From the NCBI GenBank assembly GCA_016721185.1, contig JADKIP010000001.1:38009-102008 (forward strand): a DNA stretch of 64,000 bases, given 5' to 3'. Source of the stretch: Candidatus Dechloromonas phosphorivorans (GTDB taxonomy: Bacteria > Pseudomonadota > Gammaproteobacteria > Burkholderiales > Rhodocyclaceae). This document shows, one piece after another, positions 17,773-27,494 of the stretch. Positions within the stretch are counted from its first letter, which is position 1. Each line of letters starts with the position of its first letter. The notes under the pieces were generated by a model. That model saw nothing but the letters and a program-made list of their open reading frames with translations, ran no database searches and was not told the origin of the DNA. The translations under genes were made by a program, and so were the position numbers.

Positions 17773-18702
17773 TCAATCGACCGCGCCAAAATCCGCGCCG
17801 CCCTTTTCTGCCAGATGATCGAAGAGCGCGGCCGCCGCCGGGCTGAGTGCGGCGCGGGAGCGAACGCAGAGTTGCAGATCGCGCGGTGCCCAGGCATCGT
17901 TGATTTTTACCGTTTTTAAGGCGTTGACCGCAGCACCAGCGCTCGCTTCCAGGATGGCGGGAATCGAGGAATTCGGCACCATGCCGATACCGACCCCCGC
18001 CGCCACCATGCGGCAGACGGCATTGAAACTACGCACCTGAATCCGCACATCGAGACTGCGCCCGAGTTGGGCGGCGGCATTCATCATGAAGGTGTGGATG
18101 GCGCTGCCGGCGTGCAGGCAGACAAAGGGCTGGTCGAGCACCTCGGCGAAGTCGACGGCGCTGCGCCCGGCCAGCGGATGCCCGGACGGGACGATGAGCA
18201 CCAGCCGGTCGCGCCGGTAGGGCTGGGTTTCCAGTCCGCTCAGGCTGCGTTCGGCCGCCACCACGCCAATTTCCACCTGCCCGGCGGCGACAGCCTGAAT
18301 GATCGCCGGGCTCGGTTGCTCTTCCAGACTGACGCGAATACGCGGGTGTTCGTGCAGAAAATCGCCGAGGTCTTCCGGCAAAAAACAGTTGATCGCGTTG
18401 GTGTTGGCAAAAACCGTCACCTGGCTGTTCAGGCCGCTGGCGTAGGGCGCCAGATCGGCGTGCATCTGTTCAAGCTGGGCAAACACCTGGCGGGCGTGAC
18501 GGAGCAGCGATTCGCCGGCCGGCGTCGGCGTCAGGCCACGGGCATGGCGGGCAAAAAGCGGCACGCCGAGCGTCGCTTCGAGCTGAGTCAGCCGGTGGCT
18601 GGCGGAAGACGGCGCGAGGTGAATGCGCGCCGCGGCACGGGTCAGGCTGCCGCTGTCGGCAATGGCGGCAACGAGCCGCAAATCGGGCAGGTCGTAATAC
18701 AT
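17773..18702 (-). CDS. LysR-family transcriptional regulator
   Basis: A 309-residue LysR regulator: N-terminal winged HTH at about residues 1-60 (LRLVAAIADSGSLTRAAARIHLAPSSASHRLTQLEATLGVPLFARH), then a periplasmic-binding-protein-like effector domain (VTVFANTNAINCFLPEDLGDFL, GQVEIGVVAAERSLSGLE, MVAAGVGIGMVPNSSIP). It is divergent from the EamA exporter gene, with about 95 bases between the start codons, the usual arrangement when a LysR protein controls its neighbour. The ligand is unknown. The exact 12-mer lies at 17923-17934, encoding AAVN on the antisense side. Confidence 0.9.
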   Translation of the reverse strand: MYYDLPDLRLVAAIADSGSLTRAAARIHLAPSSASHRLTQLEATLGVPLFARHARGLTPTPAGESLLRHARQVFAQLEQMHADLAPYASGLNSQVTVFANTNAINCFLPEDLGDFLHEHPRIRVSLEEQPSPAIIQAVAAGQVEIGVVAAERSLSGLETQPYRRDRLVLIVPSGHPLAGRSAVDFAEVLDQPFVCLHAGSAIHTFMMNAAAQLGRSLDVRIQVRSFNAVCRMVAAGVGIGMVPNSSIPAILEASAGAAVNALKTVKINDAWAPRDLQLCVRSRAALSPAAAALFDHLAEKGGADFGAVD

Positions 18703-18797
18703 GGTTTCGTCCAGAACGAATGCTGGCTTTGAATATTACCAATTGCCAAGGGCTTATGTGGCGTATTCAATGGATACCTGTAGCCAACCCACCGAGA

Positions 18798-19703
18798 ATG
18801 ACTTTGGAAAAATCGAACGCCTGGAAAGACAGCACCACCGCCGGCGCCTTACTGGCCTTGCTCGCGGCATTCGGCTTTTCGCTCAAGGCCATCTTCGTCA
18901 AACTGGCCTATCCCTACGGCGTCGATGCAATCACCTTGCTCGCCTTGCGCATGGGCTTTTCGTTACCGGTCTTCCTGTGGGTCGGGCTGGTCGAGCAGCG
19001 CGCCGGCACCAGCCTGTCGCGCGGTGACTGGGGGCGGCTCTTCCTGCTTGGCTGCTTCGGCTATTACGGCGCCAGCATTCTCGACTTCTGGGGGCTGGAA
19101 TACATTTCGGCCGGGCTGGAGCGCCTGATCCTGTTCACCTACCCGACGCTGACCATCCTGATCGGCGTGCTGTTTCAGGGCAAAGCCTTCACCCGGCGCG
19201 AGGGCATCGCCGTGGCGCTTTGTTACTGCGGCATCGGCTTCGCCTTCATGCACGATCTTGGCCTGAACAATGCCCGCGATGTCTGGATCGGCGGCGCACT
19301 GGTCTTTGGCTCCAGCGTTTCCTACGCCATCTATCTTTCCGGCAGTGCGCCGATGATCGGCCGGCTTGGTGCCATGCGCTTCACGGCCTTGGCCACGCTG
19401 GTTTCGTCAGCGGTGACGCTGCTGCATTTTGCCGCCACCCACCCGATGAGCGCCTTCATCCAGCCCTTGCCGGTTTATGGCTGGGGGCTGGCGATGGCGC
19501 TGTTCGCCACCATTATTCCGGTCTTTGCCCAATCGGCGGCGATTCGCCGGCTTGGCGCCGGGCGTTCATCGCTGTTCAGCATGGTCGGGCCCTTGCTCAC
19601 CATCGGCTTCGGCTGGTGGCTGCTCAATGAATCCATCTCGCTCGCCCAGATGGCCGGCGCGGCGCTGGTGTTACTCGGCGTTTTGATCGTCAGCCGGCGT
19701 TGA
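18798..19703 (+). CDS. EamA/DMT-family transporter
   Basis: A 301-residue drug/metabolite transporter with about ten hydrophobic segments arranged as two EamA repeats (first repeat about residues 15-140, GALLALLAAFGFSLKAIFVKLAYPYGVDAITLLALRMG; second about 155-295, ending MAGAALVLLGVLIVSRR). Members export amino acids, nucleotides or drugs. I start at MTLEKSNAWKDST; an upstream in-frame ATG at 18720 would add 26 residues lacking membrane character. Divergent LysR gene suggests that regulator controls it. Confidence 0.85.
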   Translation: MTLEKSNAWKDSTTAGALLALLAAFGFSLKAIFVKLAYPYGVDAITLLALRMGFSLPVFLWVGLVEQRAGTSLSRGDWGRLFLLGCFGYYGASILDFWGLEYISAGLERLILFTYPTLTILIGVLFQGKAFTRREGIAVALCYCGIGFAFMHDLGLNNARDVWIGGALVFGSSVSYAIYLSGSAPMIGRLGAMRFTALATLVSSAVTLLHFAATHPMSAFIQPLPVYGWGLAMALFATIIPVFAQSAAIRRLGAGRSSLFSMVGPLLTIGFGWWLLNESISLAQMAGAALVLLGVLIVSRR

Positions 19704-20064
19704 TTGGCCGGCGAATTTGCTGGTCGGTTGCTGGTACGATTCACCGGCCAATTCACCGGCCGACCCGCCGACACGATTGATCGGCGCACGCATCAATGTG
19801 CCGCACTACGATTCAGTTAAGCGTCATGCTGCGTCGGCGAAAATCCAGGATTCCTGTTTTCCGGGGGTTCCCGTCTTTGCCGGAACGACAAACTCGATTG
19901 TCATTGCATTAACTAAATCGGATTGACCACTGCACCACCCCAGTTTTCAGGCAATTTCAAGGTCGACCGCAGCAGCGCACTAAAAAGGTGCTTCAAGGCA
20001 ATACATAACGATTGATTGATGCCAGTCAACGCTAAACTGTGGCAACATTTTTTAGTATCCACCG
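19704..20064. repeat. 361-base gap with short repeats and a degenerate REP-like segment
   Basis: No gene is visible. The left part has a direct repeat ATTCACCGGCCA/ATTCACCGGCCG (19739-19763) in a stretch rich in CCGGC and CGATTGATCGG. At about 19824-19891 the sequence GTCATGCTGCGTCGGCGAAAATCCAGG ... CCGTCTTTGCCGGAACGAC looks like a worn copy of the common GTCATTCCCGCGAAGGCGGGAATCCAG inverted-repeat class. The variant 12-mer GTCGACCGCAGC is at 19962-19973. Confidence 0.45.
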
Positions 20065-23000
20065 ATGCCGACAGTCGCCAAACTCATGACGCACCACGCC
20101 GATCGCGTGGCACCTTCCGCCACCATCGCCGAGGCGGCGCGCTTGATGATGGGCTCCCGCATTTCTTCGATCATCATCATTGATGACGAAAAGGTGCTCG
20201 GTATCGTCACCGAACGCGACATCCTGCGGGCAATGCTCCAAGGCCAGGATGGCGCGCAAGCCATCACCTCACTGATGAGCAGCCCGGTGCACACGGTCAG
20301 CGAAGCGATGGATTTTCGCCAGGCTTACCGGAGCGCGGCAGTGCGCGGCATCCGGCATCTGGTGGTCACCGACCGGCAAGGCAAGCCGTTGGGCGTGGTC
20401 ACTGAAACCGATTTTCACCGCCGCCTCGGGCTGGAGTTTTTTAGCCAGCTCAATACTGTCGACACACTCATGGAGCATAACTTTCCGCGCCTGCCCGCAG
20501 ATGCGACGCTCGACAGTGCGCTCGCTGCCATGGCGCAGATGCGGCAAAGCTGCATCGTGGTCATCGCGGACGAAACCCCCGTCGGCATCGTCACCGAGCG
20601 CGATGTGGTTCGCCTCTTCCTCGGTACGGAAGGCAGTACAACGCTCGGCGAGGTAATGACCCGGCCGGTCGCCAGCGTGCAGATCGACTCGGCGATCAGC
20701 GATGCCGCCGAACTGATGCTCGAACGCAATTTTCGGCATCTGGCCGTGGTTGACCGCAGCAATCGATTGGTCGGCCTGCTCACCGAACATTGCCTGGTCC
20801 GTCCGCTGAAACTTGAAGTGCTCGACGATGCGCTGGCCAACCAGATGAATCTCGGCACGGCCAACGCCGAAGCCCGTGAAAGGCTGGCGCGCAGCGAGCG
20901 CTATCAACGGGCATTGCTCGACAATTTCCCCTACCTTGTCTGGCTCAAGGATACCGAGTCGCGTTTTCTCACGGTGAATCGCCACATGGCGCAGGCGGTG
21001 GGCGAATCCTCTGTCTCCGCCATGCTCGGTAAAACCGATGCGGATTATTACCCACCCGAATTCGCCAAGCACTATCGGGCGGACGACAGTGCCGTGATGG
21101 CCAGCGGCGAAAAGAAATATGTGATCGAGGAGATCATCACCAACGGCGCGCGCGTCTGGCACGAAACCTACAAGGCGCCGATCATCGATGCCAACGGCGC
21201 CATCCTCGGCACCGTCGGCTTTGCACGCAATATTTCGGCCCGCAAACGTAGCGAGGAAGCGGTCGTCATGCGCAACGCCGCACTCGCCGGTTTGCTGCGC
21301 GGCGAGCGCCTGGAAGGCTTGCTCGAACTGATCGCCATTTCGGCTGAAACCGAACTGCCCGGCCTGATCTGCTCGATTCTGCTGGTCAATGAAGATGGCC
21401 GGCACCTGCGCCTCGGCGCTGCACCGGGCTTGCCCGAAGCGAGCCTAAAGGTCATTGACGGCATGGCGATTGAGGAAGGATCTGGCGCCTCGGGCACGGC
21501 CGCCTTCCGTAAAACCCGGGTGGTTATTGAGGACATTTTCACGGACCCGAAAGGTGAAAAATTCCGCGAATTTGCCCGGGCCATCGGCGTCAGCTCGGGC
21601 TGGGCGGAGCCGATGTTTTCACCCAACGGGGAATTGCTCGGCACCTTCGCCGCCTACCACCGCAACACCCGCCTGCCCCACCCGGAAGAACAGGAATTAC
21701 TCCGCCTGGCCAGCCAATTGGCCGCGCTGGTCATCTCCCAGCATCGTCAGGCGGAACAGCTCGCCGCCAGCCTGAGCACATTTCGCGGCATTTTTGACAG
21801 CGTTGATGAGGCGCTTTTCATCATCAACCGCGACGGCATTCTGCTCGACCAAAACGCCCGCGCCGAACAGCTCTCAGGCTTTGAGCGAAGCGCATTGCTC
21901 GGCCAGCGCTACCAGCGCCTGCTCGTCGAAGGCATGAACGTTGATGTAAAAATCGGCGAACGCTTCACCGCCGCGCTGCTTGGCTCACCGGCCGTCGTCG
22001 AAATCTGGACGCAGAGCGCCTGCGGGCGGATTTTCCCGGCTGAAGTTCGCATGCGTCCGGGCAAATACTTCGGCCAGGATGTCGTCATCGCTTCGGTTCA
22101 GGACATCTGCGAGCGCCGATCTGCGGCCGAGCGCATGGCGGTCGAGCGCGACCTGGCTGAGGCACTGGCCAACGGCAAATCGCGCGATGAATTGCTGCCC
22201 GTACTGCTCGATATTGCCCTGCGCTTCCCGGAGTTTGACTGCGGCGGCATCTATCTGCGCCAGCCGGATGGCGGCTACCAACTGGTTGAGCATCGCAAAC
22301 TTTCCGAAAACTTTCTCGCGGGAGTCAGATTTTTCCCGGCTGAATCTTCCCGGGCGCAAATCATCAGTGCCGGCGAGATTATTTGTAGTTGCTACGAGGG
22401 CACGACAAACTGCACCCAGCCCGAACTGATTCATTCGCCACACATGGTCGCCGAAGGTATCCGCTGCCTGGCCATCCTGCCCATCGTCGCCAATGGTCAA
22501 AGCATCGCCTGCATCAATCTGGCCGGTCGCCATACCAGCCAGATTTCGCATGGCACCTTCAATGCGCTGCACTCCCTGGGCAAGCACTTTGCCCTGACCT
22601 TGATGCGGGTCGATGCACAAACTGAAGCCCGGCAATCGCAACAAAACATCGCCGGCTTATTCGACCGGCTGCGCGACTTCCTTTTTATCATCAGTCCGGA
22701 AGGCACCATCCTGCATTACAACCAGGCCGTCAGCGAACTTTTGGGTTACCCGCCGGGTGCACTGATTGGTCAGCCCATTGCTACGGTCCACCCGCCAGAA
22801 ATGCAAAAAATGGTCGCCGAAATTATGGGCGAAATGCTGACCGGCCAGCGCATTAGCTGCGCCTTGCCCATTTTGCGCGCTGACGGCAGCCCACTGGCCG
22901 TTGAAACCCGGGTTGTTCAGGGCTTCTGGAGCGGCCAACCGGCCATTCTCGGCATTTCCCAGGACATCAGCGAACGCCTGCTGGCAGAAGAACGGCAAAA

Positions 23001-25086
23001 ACTTGCCGCCAGCGTATTCGACCATGCCCACGAAGGCATCATGATTACCGACCCGCGGGGACGGATCATCGAGGTCAATGACACATTCAGCGAACTGACC
23101 GGCTACTCGCGAGCCGAAACCATCGGCCAGACGACGGAACTGCTCAAATCCGGGCACCACACGCCCGAGTTCTATCTCGACATGTGGCAGGCCATCCAGA
23201 AAGCGGGCTACTGGCAGGGCGAAGTCTGGAACCGCAAGAAATCCGGCCAGATTTTTGTCGAACAACTCACCATCTCGACGGTACGCGACCGCCAGGGCGA
23301 GGTCTCACATTTCGTCGGCATCTTCACCGACATTACCCTGATCAAGGAACACCAGCAGCGCCTGGAACATCTGGCCCACTTCGATGCCCTGACGCAGCTG
23401 CCCAACCGCATGCTGCTCAGCGACCGCATGCAATTGGCGATGGCGCAAACCGCGCGCAGCGGCCAGACGCTGGCGGTCTGTTATCTCGATCTGGATGGCT
23501 TCAAGCCGGTCAACGACCTCTACGGCCATTCAGCGGGCGACCGTTTGCTGGTCGACGTCGCCCAGCGCCTGAAAGCTTGCTTACGCGGCGGCGACACGGT
23601 TTCCCGACTGGGTGGCGATGAGTTCGTGCTGCTCTTTTCCGGACTGGAGAACGTGCACGAATGCGACCTCGCCATTGCCCGGATCATCGCCACACTAACC
23701 CGGCCCTTCAAGATCGACGAGTACAGCATCGACATTTCGGCCAGTATCGGCGTCACGCTCTACCCGCAGGACGGCGCGGATGCCGACACCCTGCTGCGTC
23801 ACGCCGACCAGGCGATGTATGCCGCCAAACAGGCCGGGCGTAATCGCTACCATTTGTTCGACCCGGAAAACGACCGCCGGGCCCGGCTTCACCGGGATGA
23901 ACTTGAGCAAATCAGCGAGGCCCTGGCCAAAGGCGAGTTTGCCCTTTACTACCAGCCCAAGGTCGATATGCGCCTGGGGATTGTGATTGGCGCGGAAGCC
24001 CTGATTCGCTGGCACCATCCGACCCGCGGCCTGCTCCTTCCCGGCGAATTTTTGCACGTGGTCGACGGCAGCGAACTGGCGATTGAACTCGGCGACTGGG
24101 TGATCCGCGAAGCCCTGCGTCAACTCGATGCCTGGGTCGGTGAGGGGCTCGATTTTTCAGTCAGCATCAATATTGCCGGCGACCATTTGCAGCACCCCGG
24201 TTTTGCGCAACGGCTCGGCGAACTGCTCGCCGCCCACCCCCGTGTCCCGCCCGGCCGGCTTGAACTGGAAATTCTCGAAACTGCCGTCCTCGAAGACATC
24301 GGGCTGGTCGCCCAACTGTTTGCCGAGTGCCGCAAACTCGGCGTCAGCTTCGCGCTCGACGACTTTGGTACCGGCTATTCCTCGCTGACCTATTTCCGCC
24401 GCCTGCCGGCCGATGTGCTGAAAATCGACCAGTCCTTCGTCCGCGACATGCTGGAAGACCCGGAAGACCTGGCCATCGTCGAAGGGGTGATCGGTTTGAC
24501 CCAGGCGTTCAAACGCAAGGTGATTGCCGAAGGCGTCGAAACCGTCGAGCATGGCCTGGCCCTGTTGCTGCTCGGCTGCGACCACGCTCAAGGCTATGGC
24601 ATTGCGCGCCCGATGCCGGCCGAATCCTTGCCGGCATGGATTCAGAATTTCCGATGCGATGATCTGTGGAGTCTGGCAACGTCCTTCAATTGGTCGCGCG
24701 ATGATCTGCCGATGATGATCGCCGAGGCCGACCACAAGCGCTGGGTGTTAGCCATTAACAAGTTCATCGATACGCCGAACGGCACTGCGCCAAAACCTGA
24801 ATTGAACCACCATAAATGCCGCTTCGGTCTTTGGTACTACGGCACTGGCAGCCAGCGCTATGCCAGTCTGGATGGCTTCCGGAATGTCGAGGAAGCGCAC
24901 CGCAAGTTGCACGAAATCGGGATTGAGCTGATTGAGCGACATCAGGCAAGTGAGGCGCAGGCTGGTCACACGCAGGCCATCGAGCGCCTGAAAATAGATC
25001 TCGACCGGGCCAGCGCTACGCTCACCGACTACATTCAGCTTATTCAGGCTGAAATCCTGATCAGTGCTCAAACTGCCAAGCGATAA
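20065..25086 (+). CDS. Multi-sensor GGDEF-EAL cyclic-di-GMP protein with CBS, PAS, GAF and CZB domains
   Basis: A 1673-residue cytoplasmic signalling protein with no transmembrane segment. Order by residue: two CBS pairs (about 1-250; DDEKVLGIVTERDILRAML, TPVGIVTERDVVRLFL, RLVGLLTEHCLV), PAS (280-395), GAF (400-560), PAS (570-690), GAF (710-855), PAS (870-975), PAS (990-1100), GGDEF (1110-1265; intact GGDEF at 1183-1187), EAL (1280-1535; EALIRW at 1311, DDFGTGYSSLTYFRRLPAD), and a C-terminal CZB zinc-binding domain (1545-1665; ADHKRWVLAINKF, HHKCRFGLWYY with Cys about 1585). Both catalytic motifs are intact, so it may make and break cyclic di-GMP in response to adenylate (CBS), redox/light/small-molecule (PAS/GAF) and zinc cues. 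Stands alone. Exact 12-mer at 20749-20760. Confidence 0.9.
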   Translation: MPTVAKLMTHHADRVAPSATIAEAARLMMGSRISSIIIIDDEKVLGIVTERDILRAMLQGQDGAQAITSLMSSPVHTVSEAMDFRQAYRSAAVRGIRHLVVTDRQGKPLGVVTETDFHRRLGLEFFSQLNTVDTLMEHNFPRLPADATLDSALAAMAQMRQSCIVVIADETPVGIVTERDVVRLFLGTEGSTTLGEVMTRPVASVQIDSAISDAAELMLERNFRHLAVVDRSNRLVGLLTEHCLVRPLKLEVLDDALANQMNLGTANAEARERLARSERYQRALLDNFPYLVWLKDTESRFLTVNRHMAQAVGESSVSAMLGKTDADYYPPEFAKHYRADDSAVMASGEKKYVIEEIITNGARVWHETYKAPIIDANGAILGTVGFARNISARKRSEEAVVMRNAALAGLLRGERLEGLLELIAISAETELPGLICSILLVNEDGRHLRLGAAPGLPEASLKVIDGMAIEEGSGASGTAAFRKTRVVIEDIFTDPKGEKFREFARAIGVSSGWAEPMFSPNGELLGTFAAYHRNTRLPHPEEQELLRLASQLAALVISQHRQAEQLAASLSTFRGIFDSVDEALFIINRDGILLDQNARAEQLSGFERSALLGQRYQRLLVEGMNVDVKIGERFTAALLGSPAVVEIWTQSACGRIFPAEVRMRPGKYFGQDVVIASVQDICERRSAAERMAVERDLAEALANGKSRDELLPVLLDIALRFPEFDCGGIYLRQPDGGYQLVEHRKLSENFLAGVRFFPAESSRAQIISAGEIICSCYEGTTNCTQPELIHSPHMVAEGIRCLAILPIVANGQSIACINLAGRHTSQISHGTFNALHSLGKHFALTLMRVDAQTEARQSQQNIAGLFDRLRDFLFIISPEGTILHYNQAVSELLGYPPGALIGQPIATVHPPEMQKMVAEIMGEMLTGQRISCALPILRADGSPLAVETRVVQGFWSGQPAILGISQDISERLLAEERQKLAASVFDHAHEGIMITDPRGRIIEVNDTFSELTGYSRAETIGQTTELLKSGHHTPEFYLDMWQAIQKAGYWQGEVWNRKKSGQIFVEQLTISTVRDRQGEVSHFVGIFTDITLIKEHQQRLEHLAHFDALTQLPNRMLLSDRMQLAMAQTARSGQTLAVCYLDLDGFKPVNDLYGHSAGDRLLVDVAQRLKACLRGGDTVSRLGGDEFVLLFSGLENVHECDLAIARIIATLTRPFKIDEYSIDISASIGVTLYPQDGADADTLLRHADQAMYAAKQAGRNRYHLFDPENDRRARLHRDELEQISEALAKGEFALYYQPKVDMRLGIVIGAEALIRWHHPTRGLLLPGEFLHVVDGSELAIELGDWVIREALRQLDAWVGEGLDFSVSINIAGDHLQHPGFAQRLGELLAAHPRVPPGRLELEILETAVLEDIGLVAQLFAECRKLGVSFALDDFGTGYSSLTYFRRLPADVLKIDQSFVRDMLEDPEDLAIVEGVIGLTQAFKRKVIAEGVETVEHGLALLLLGCDHAQGYGIARPMPAESLPAWIQNFRCDDLWSLATSFNWSRDDLPMMIAEADHKRWVLAINKFIDTPNGTAPKPELNHHKCRFGLWYYGTGSQRYASLDGFRNVEEAHRKLHEIGIELIERHQASEAQAGHTQAIERLKIDLDRASATLTDYIQLIQAEILISAQTAKR

Positions 25087-25148
25087 GCCGATGCCTGCAG
25101 CACCCGACAGCGTCCGACAACAAGCAAGCCTTTTGCGCTAAAGCCGCG

Positions 25149-25169
25149 GGGGCCGCGGCCCCTGTTTTT
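25149..25169 (+). terminator. Rho-independent terminator after the GGDEF-EAL gene
   Basis: GGGGC-CGCG-GCCCC (25149-25162) is followed by TGTTTTT. It lies 60 bases past the stop codon and insulates the ccm operon. Confidence 0.7.
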
Positions 25170-25257
25170 CTTGTCCGCGTTTGTTTGATTCCCGTCAATC
25201 TGCCGGTACACTGGCGCGTTCATAATTTGCCGCTGATTCCTTTCGGTTTTTCCCCTG

Positions 25258-25872
25258 ATGCTTGAAGCTGACAATCTGGAATGCGTGCGCGGCGAGCGCC
25301 GCCTGTTTGCCGGCCTCGGCTTTCGGCTGGAAGCAGGCGAACTGCTCTATTTGCAAGGCAAAAACGGCTCCGGCAAGACCAGCCTGTTGCGCATGCTGAT
25401 CGGCCTGTTGCCGCCGGAAAGCGGCGAAATCCGCTGGCAAGGCGAGTCGATCAAGACCCAGGCCGACGAATTCCGCGCCAACCTCTGCTATCTCGGCCAC
25501 CTGAATGCCATCAAGGAAGAATTGACGCCGCTGGAAAACCTGCTCGCTGCAGCGCGCATGGCGGATGAAATACTCTCCGAAGACGACGCGCTCGATGCGT
25601 TGGAGCAAGTCGGTCTCGCCGGCCGCGAAGACCTCGCCTGCCGCTATCTCTCGCAAGGCCAGAAACGACGCGTCGCATTGGCCCGGCTGGTCAAGGAAAA
25701 ACGCCCACTGTGGATTCTCGACGAACCCTTCGTGGCGCTCGACGTTGCTGCGGTCGACTGGCTGGCCGGCATTATTTCCGGCCATCTGCAGCGTGGCGGC
25801 CTGGCCGTGATGACGACCCATCAGCACGTCGACATTGCCGCCGGTGCGGTCCGCGAATTGCGGCTCAGTTGA
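25258..25872 (+). CDS. ccmA: Haem exporter ATP-binding protein CcmA
   Basis: First gene of the System I cytochrome c maturation operon. CcmA is the ATPase of the CcmABCD complex that releases haem-loaded CcmE in the periplasm. The 204-residue protein has Walker A GKNGSGKTS (35-43), the ABC signature YLSQGQKRR (about 134), Walker B PLWILDEPFVALD and a switch His (MTTHQH). The next gene starts 13 bases after its stop, so the genes are co-transcribed. Confidence 0.95.
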   Translation: MLEADNLECVRGERRLFAGLGFRLEAGELLYLQGKNGSGKTSLLRMLIGLLPPESGEIRWQGESIKTQADEFRANLCYLGHLNAIKEELTPLENLLAAARMADEILSEDDALDALEQVGLAGREDLACRYLSQGQKRRVALARLVKEKRPLWILDEPFVALDVAAVDWLAGIISGHLQRGGLAVMTTHQHVDIAAGAVRELRLS

Positions 25873-25885
25873 GGCATCGGCGTCC

Positions 25886-26554
25886 ATGTTGAAAATAGTC
25901 ACTGCGGTAATCAGCCGCGATCTCAAGCTGGCCATGCGCCGGCAGGCGGATATCGTTTCGGCGCTGTTCTTCTTCATCATCGTGGTCAGCCTCTTCCCGC
26001 TCGGCATCGGGCCGGAACCGGATCTGCTGCGCAAGCTCGCCCCCGGCGTACTGTGGGTGGCCGCGCTACTGGCCACCATGTTATCGCTGCCTCGCCTGTT
26101 TGCCGACGATCACCGCGACGGCACGCTGGAGCAACTGGCGCTTTCCCCCTACCCGCTCGGCCTGGTCGTTACCGGCAAAGTGATCGCTCACTGGCTGGTT
26201 TCCGGCCTGCCGCTGGCGTTGATCGCCCCGGTGCTTGGCATTCAGTTCGATCTCTCGGTCGATGCGCTGCTCGTGCTCACCGGCGCCATCCTGCTCGGCA
26301 CGCCGGCGCTGTCCGGCATCGGCGCCATTGGTGCGGCACTGACCCTGGGTTTGCGCGGCGGCGGCGTGCTGCTTTCGCTGCTGGTTCTGCCGCTTTACAT
26401 CCCGGTGCTAATATTCGGCGCTGGCGCAGTGGATGCCACGGTGGCCGGTCTCGGGGGGGAAGGTCACCTTTCCCTGCTTGCCGCCCTGACTTTTGCCTCA
26501 CTTGGCTTCGCCCCCTGGGCAACAGCCGCTGCCTTGAAGATCGCCCTCGAATGA
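25886..26554 (+). CDS. ccmB: Haem exporter membrane protein CcmB
   Basis: A 222-residue inner-membrane protein with six hydrophobic segments, partner of CcmA. Typical features are AVISRDLKLAMRRQADIVSALFFFI at the N-terminus, ADDHRDGTLEQLALSP in the first loop and PLYIPVLIFGAGA near the end. The start at MLKIVTAV is chosen over an in-frame ATG at 25835 because that one overlaps ccmA and adds non-family residues. Its stop overlaps the ccmC start. Confidence 0.95.
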   Translation: MLKIVTAVISRDLKLAMRRQADIVSALFFFIIVVSLFPLGIGPEPDLLRKLAPGVLWVAALLATMLSLPRLFADDHRDGTLEQLALSPYPLGLVVTGKVIAHWLVSGLPLALIAPVLGIQFDLSVDALLVLTGAILLGTPALSGIGAIGAALTLGLRGGGVLLSLLVLPLYIPVLIFGAGAVDATVAGLGGEGHLSLLAALTFASLGFAPWATAAALKIALE

Positions 26555-27297
26555 AAGATCGCTTCAATCTCTACCGCTTCGCCTCGCCGGCCACCTTCTA
26601 CCCGCTGGCCGGCCGGCTGATTCCCTGGTTTACCGCACTCGCGGTCATCTTCGGCCTGGCCGGACTATGGATCGGCATGCTCGTCGCGCCGACCGATTTC
26701 CAGCAGGGCGAAGGCTACCGGATCATTTTCATCCACGTCCCGGCCTCCTGGATGTCGATGTTCATCTATCTGGTGATGGCCTTCTGGGCCGCCATCGGCC
26801 TCGCCTTCAACACCCGGCTGTCCGGCATGATGGCGCAGGCACTGGCACCGACCGGCGCGCTGATGGCCTTCATCTCGCTATGGACCGGCGCCCTCTGGGG
26901 CAAGCCGATGTGGGGCGCCTGGTGGGTCTGGGATGCCCGGCTGACGTCCGAACTAATCCTGCTCTTCCTTTATATCGGTTATATGGCGTTGACCGCAGCC
27001 ATCGACGATGTCCGCCGCGCCGACAAGGCCGGCGGCCTGATGCTGCTGGTCGGCGTGGTCAATGTCCCGATCATCTATTTCTCGGTCAAATGGTGGAACA
27101 CCCTGCACCAGGGCTCCAGCATCAACCTGACCAAATCCTCGATGGCCACCACCATGCTCTGGGGCATGCTGCTGATGGCGCTCTGTTTCTGGATGTACTC
27201 GATCGCCGTGGCGCTGGTGCGTGCCCGCAGCATCATGCTCGAACGCGAGCGTCACACCGACTGGGCGAAGGCGCTGCTGACGGGAGATGAAAAATGA
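26551..27297 (+). CDS. ccmC: Haem handling protein CcmC
   Basis: A 248-residue, six-segment membrane protein of the haem-handling family that loads haem onto CcmE. The tryptophan-rich WWD motif is present as WGAWWVWDARLTSE in about the middle, flanked by conserved periplasmic histidines (IFIHVPASWMSM before it; WWNTLHQGSS after it). The start overlaps the ccmB stop (ATGA) and the stop overlaps ccmD. Exact 12-mer at 26988-26999 coding for ALTAA. Confidence 0.95.
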   Translation: MKDRFNLYRFASPATFYPLAGRLIPWFTALAVIFGLAGLWIGMLVAPTDFQQGEGYRIIFIHVPASWMSMFIYLVMAFWAAIGLAFNTRLSGMMAQALAPTGALMAFISLWTGALWGKPMWGAWWVWDARLTSELILLFLYIGYMALTAAIDDVRRADKAGGLMLLVGVVNVPIIYFSVKWWNTLHQGSSINLTKSSMATTMLWGMLLMALCFWMYSIAVALVRARSIMLERERHTDWAKALLTGDEK

Positions 27298-27494
27298 TCT
27301 ACTGGAAGAGTTTTTCCGACTTTCTCGCCATGGGCGGCTACGGTTTCTACGTCTGGGGCTCCTTCGGCGTTACGGCCTTGATCATGCTGATTGAACCGAT
27401 CGTTGCCATCCGCAATCAAAAGACCTTGATCGCTCGCTTGAAGCGCCAATTGCGTGCTGAAGCGCGCGCTGACCAAAGGAATACCGCCGTATGA
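27294..27494 (+). CDS. ccmD: Haem exporter small subunit CcmD
   Basis: A 66-residue small membrane protein: one transmembrane helix (about 12-38, including MGGYGFYVWGSFGVTALIMLIEP, here quoted in part) and a basic C-terminal tail (QKTLIARLKRQLRAEARA). CcmD links CcmE to CcmABC. Overlaps by four bases at both ends. Confidence 0.92.
   Translation: MIYWKSFSDFLAMGGYGFYVWGSFGVTALIMLIEPIVAIRNQKTLIARLKRQLRAEARADQRNTAV

Noticed and set aside
20269..21405. 378-codon frame antisense to the GGDEF-EAL gene
   Set aside because: Shadow of CBS and PAS coding sequence; no family features.
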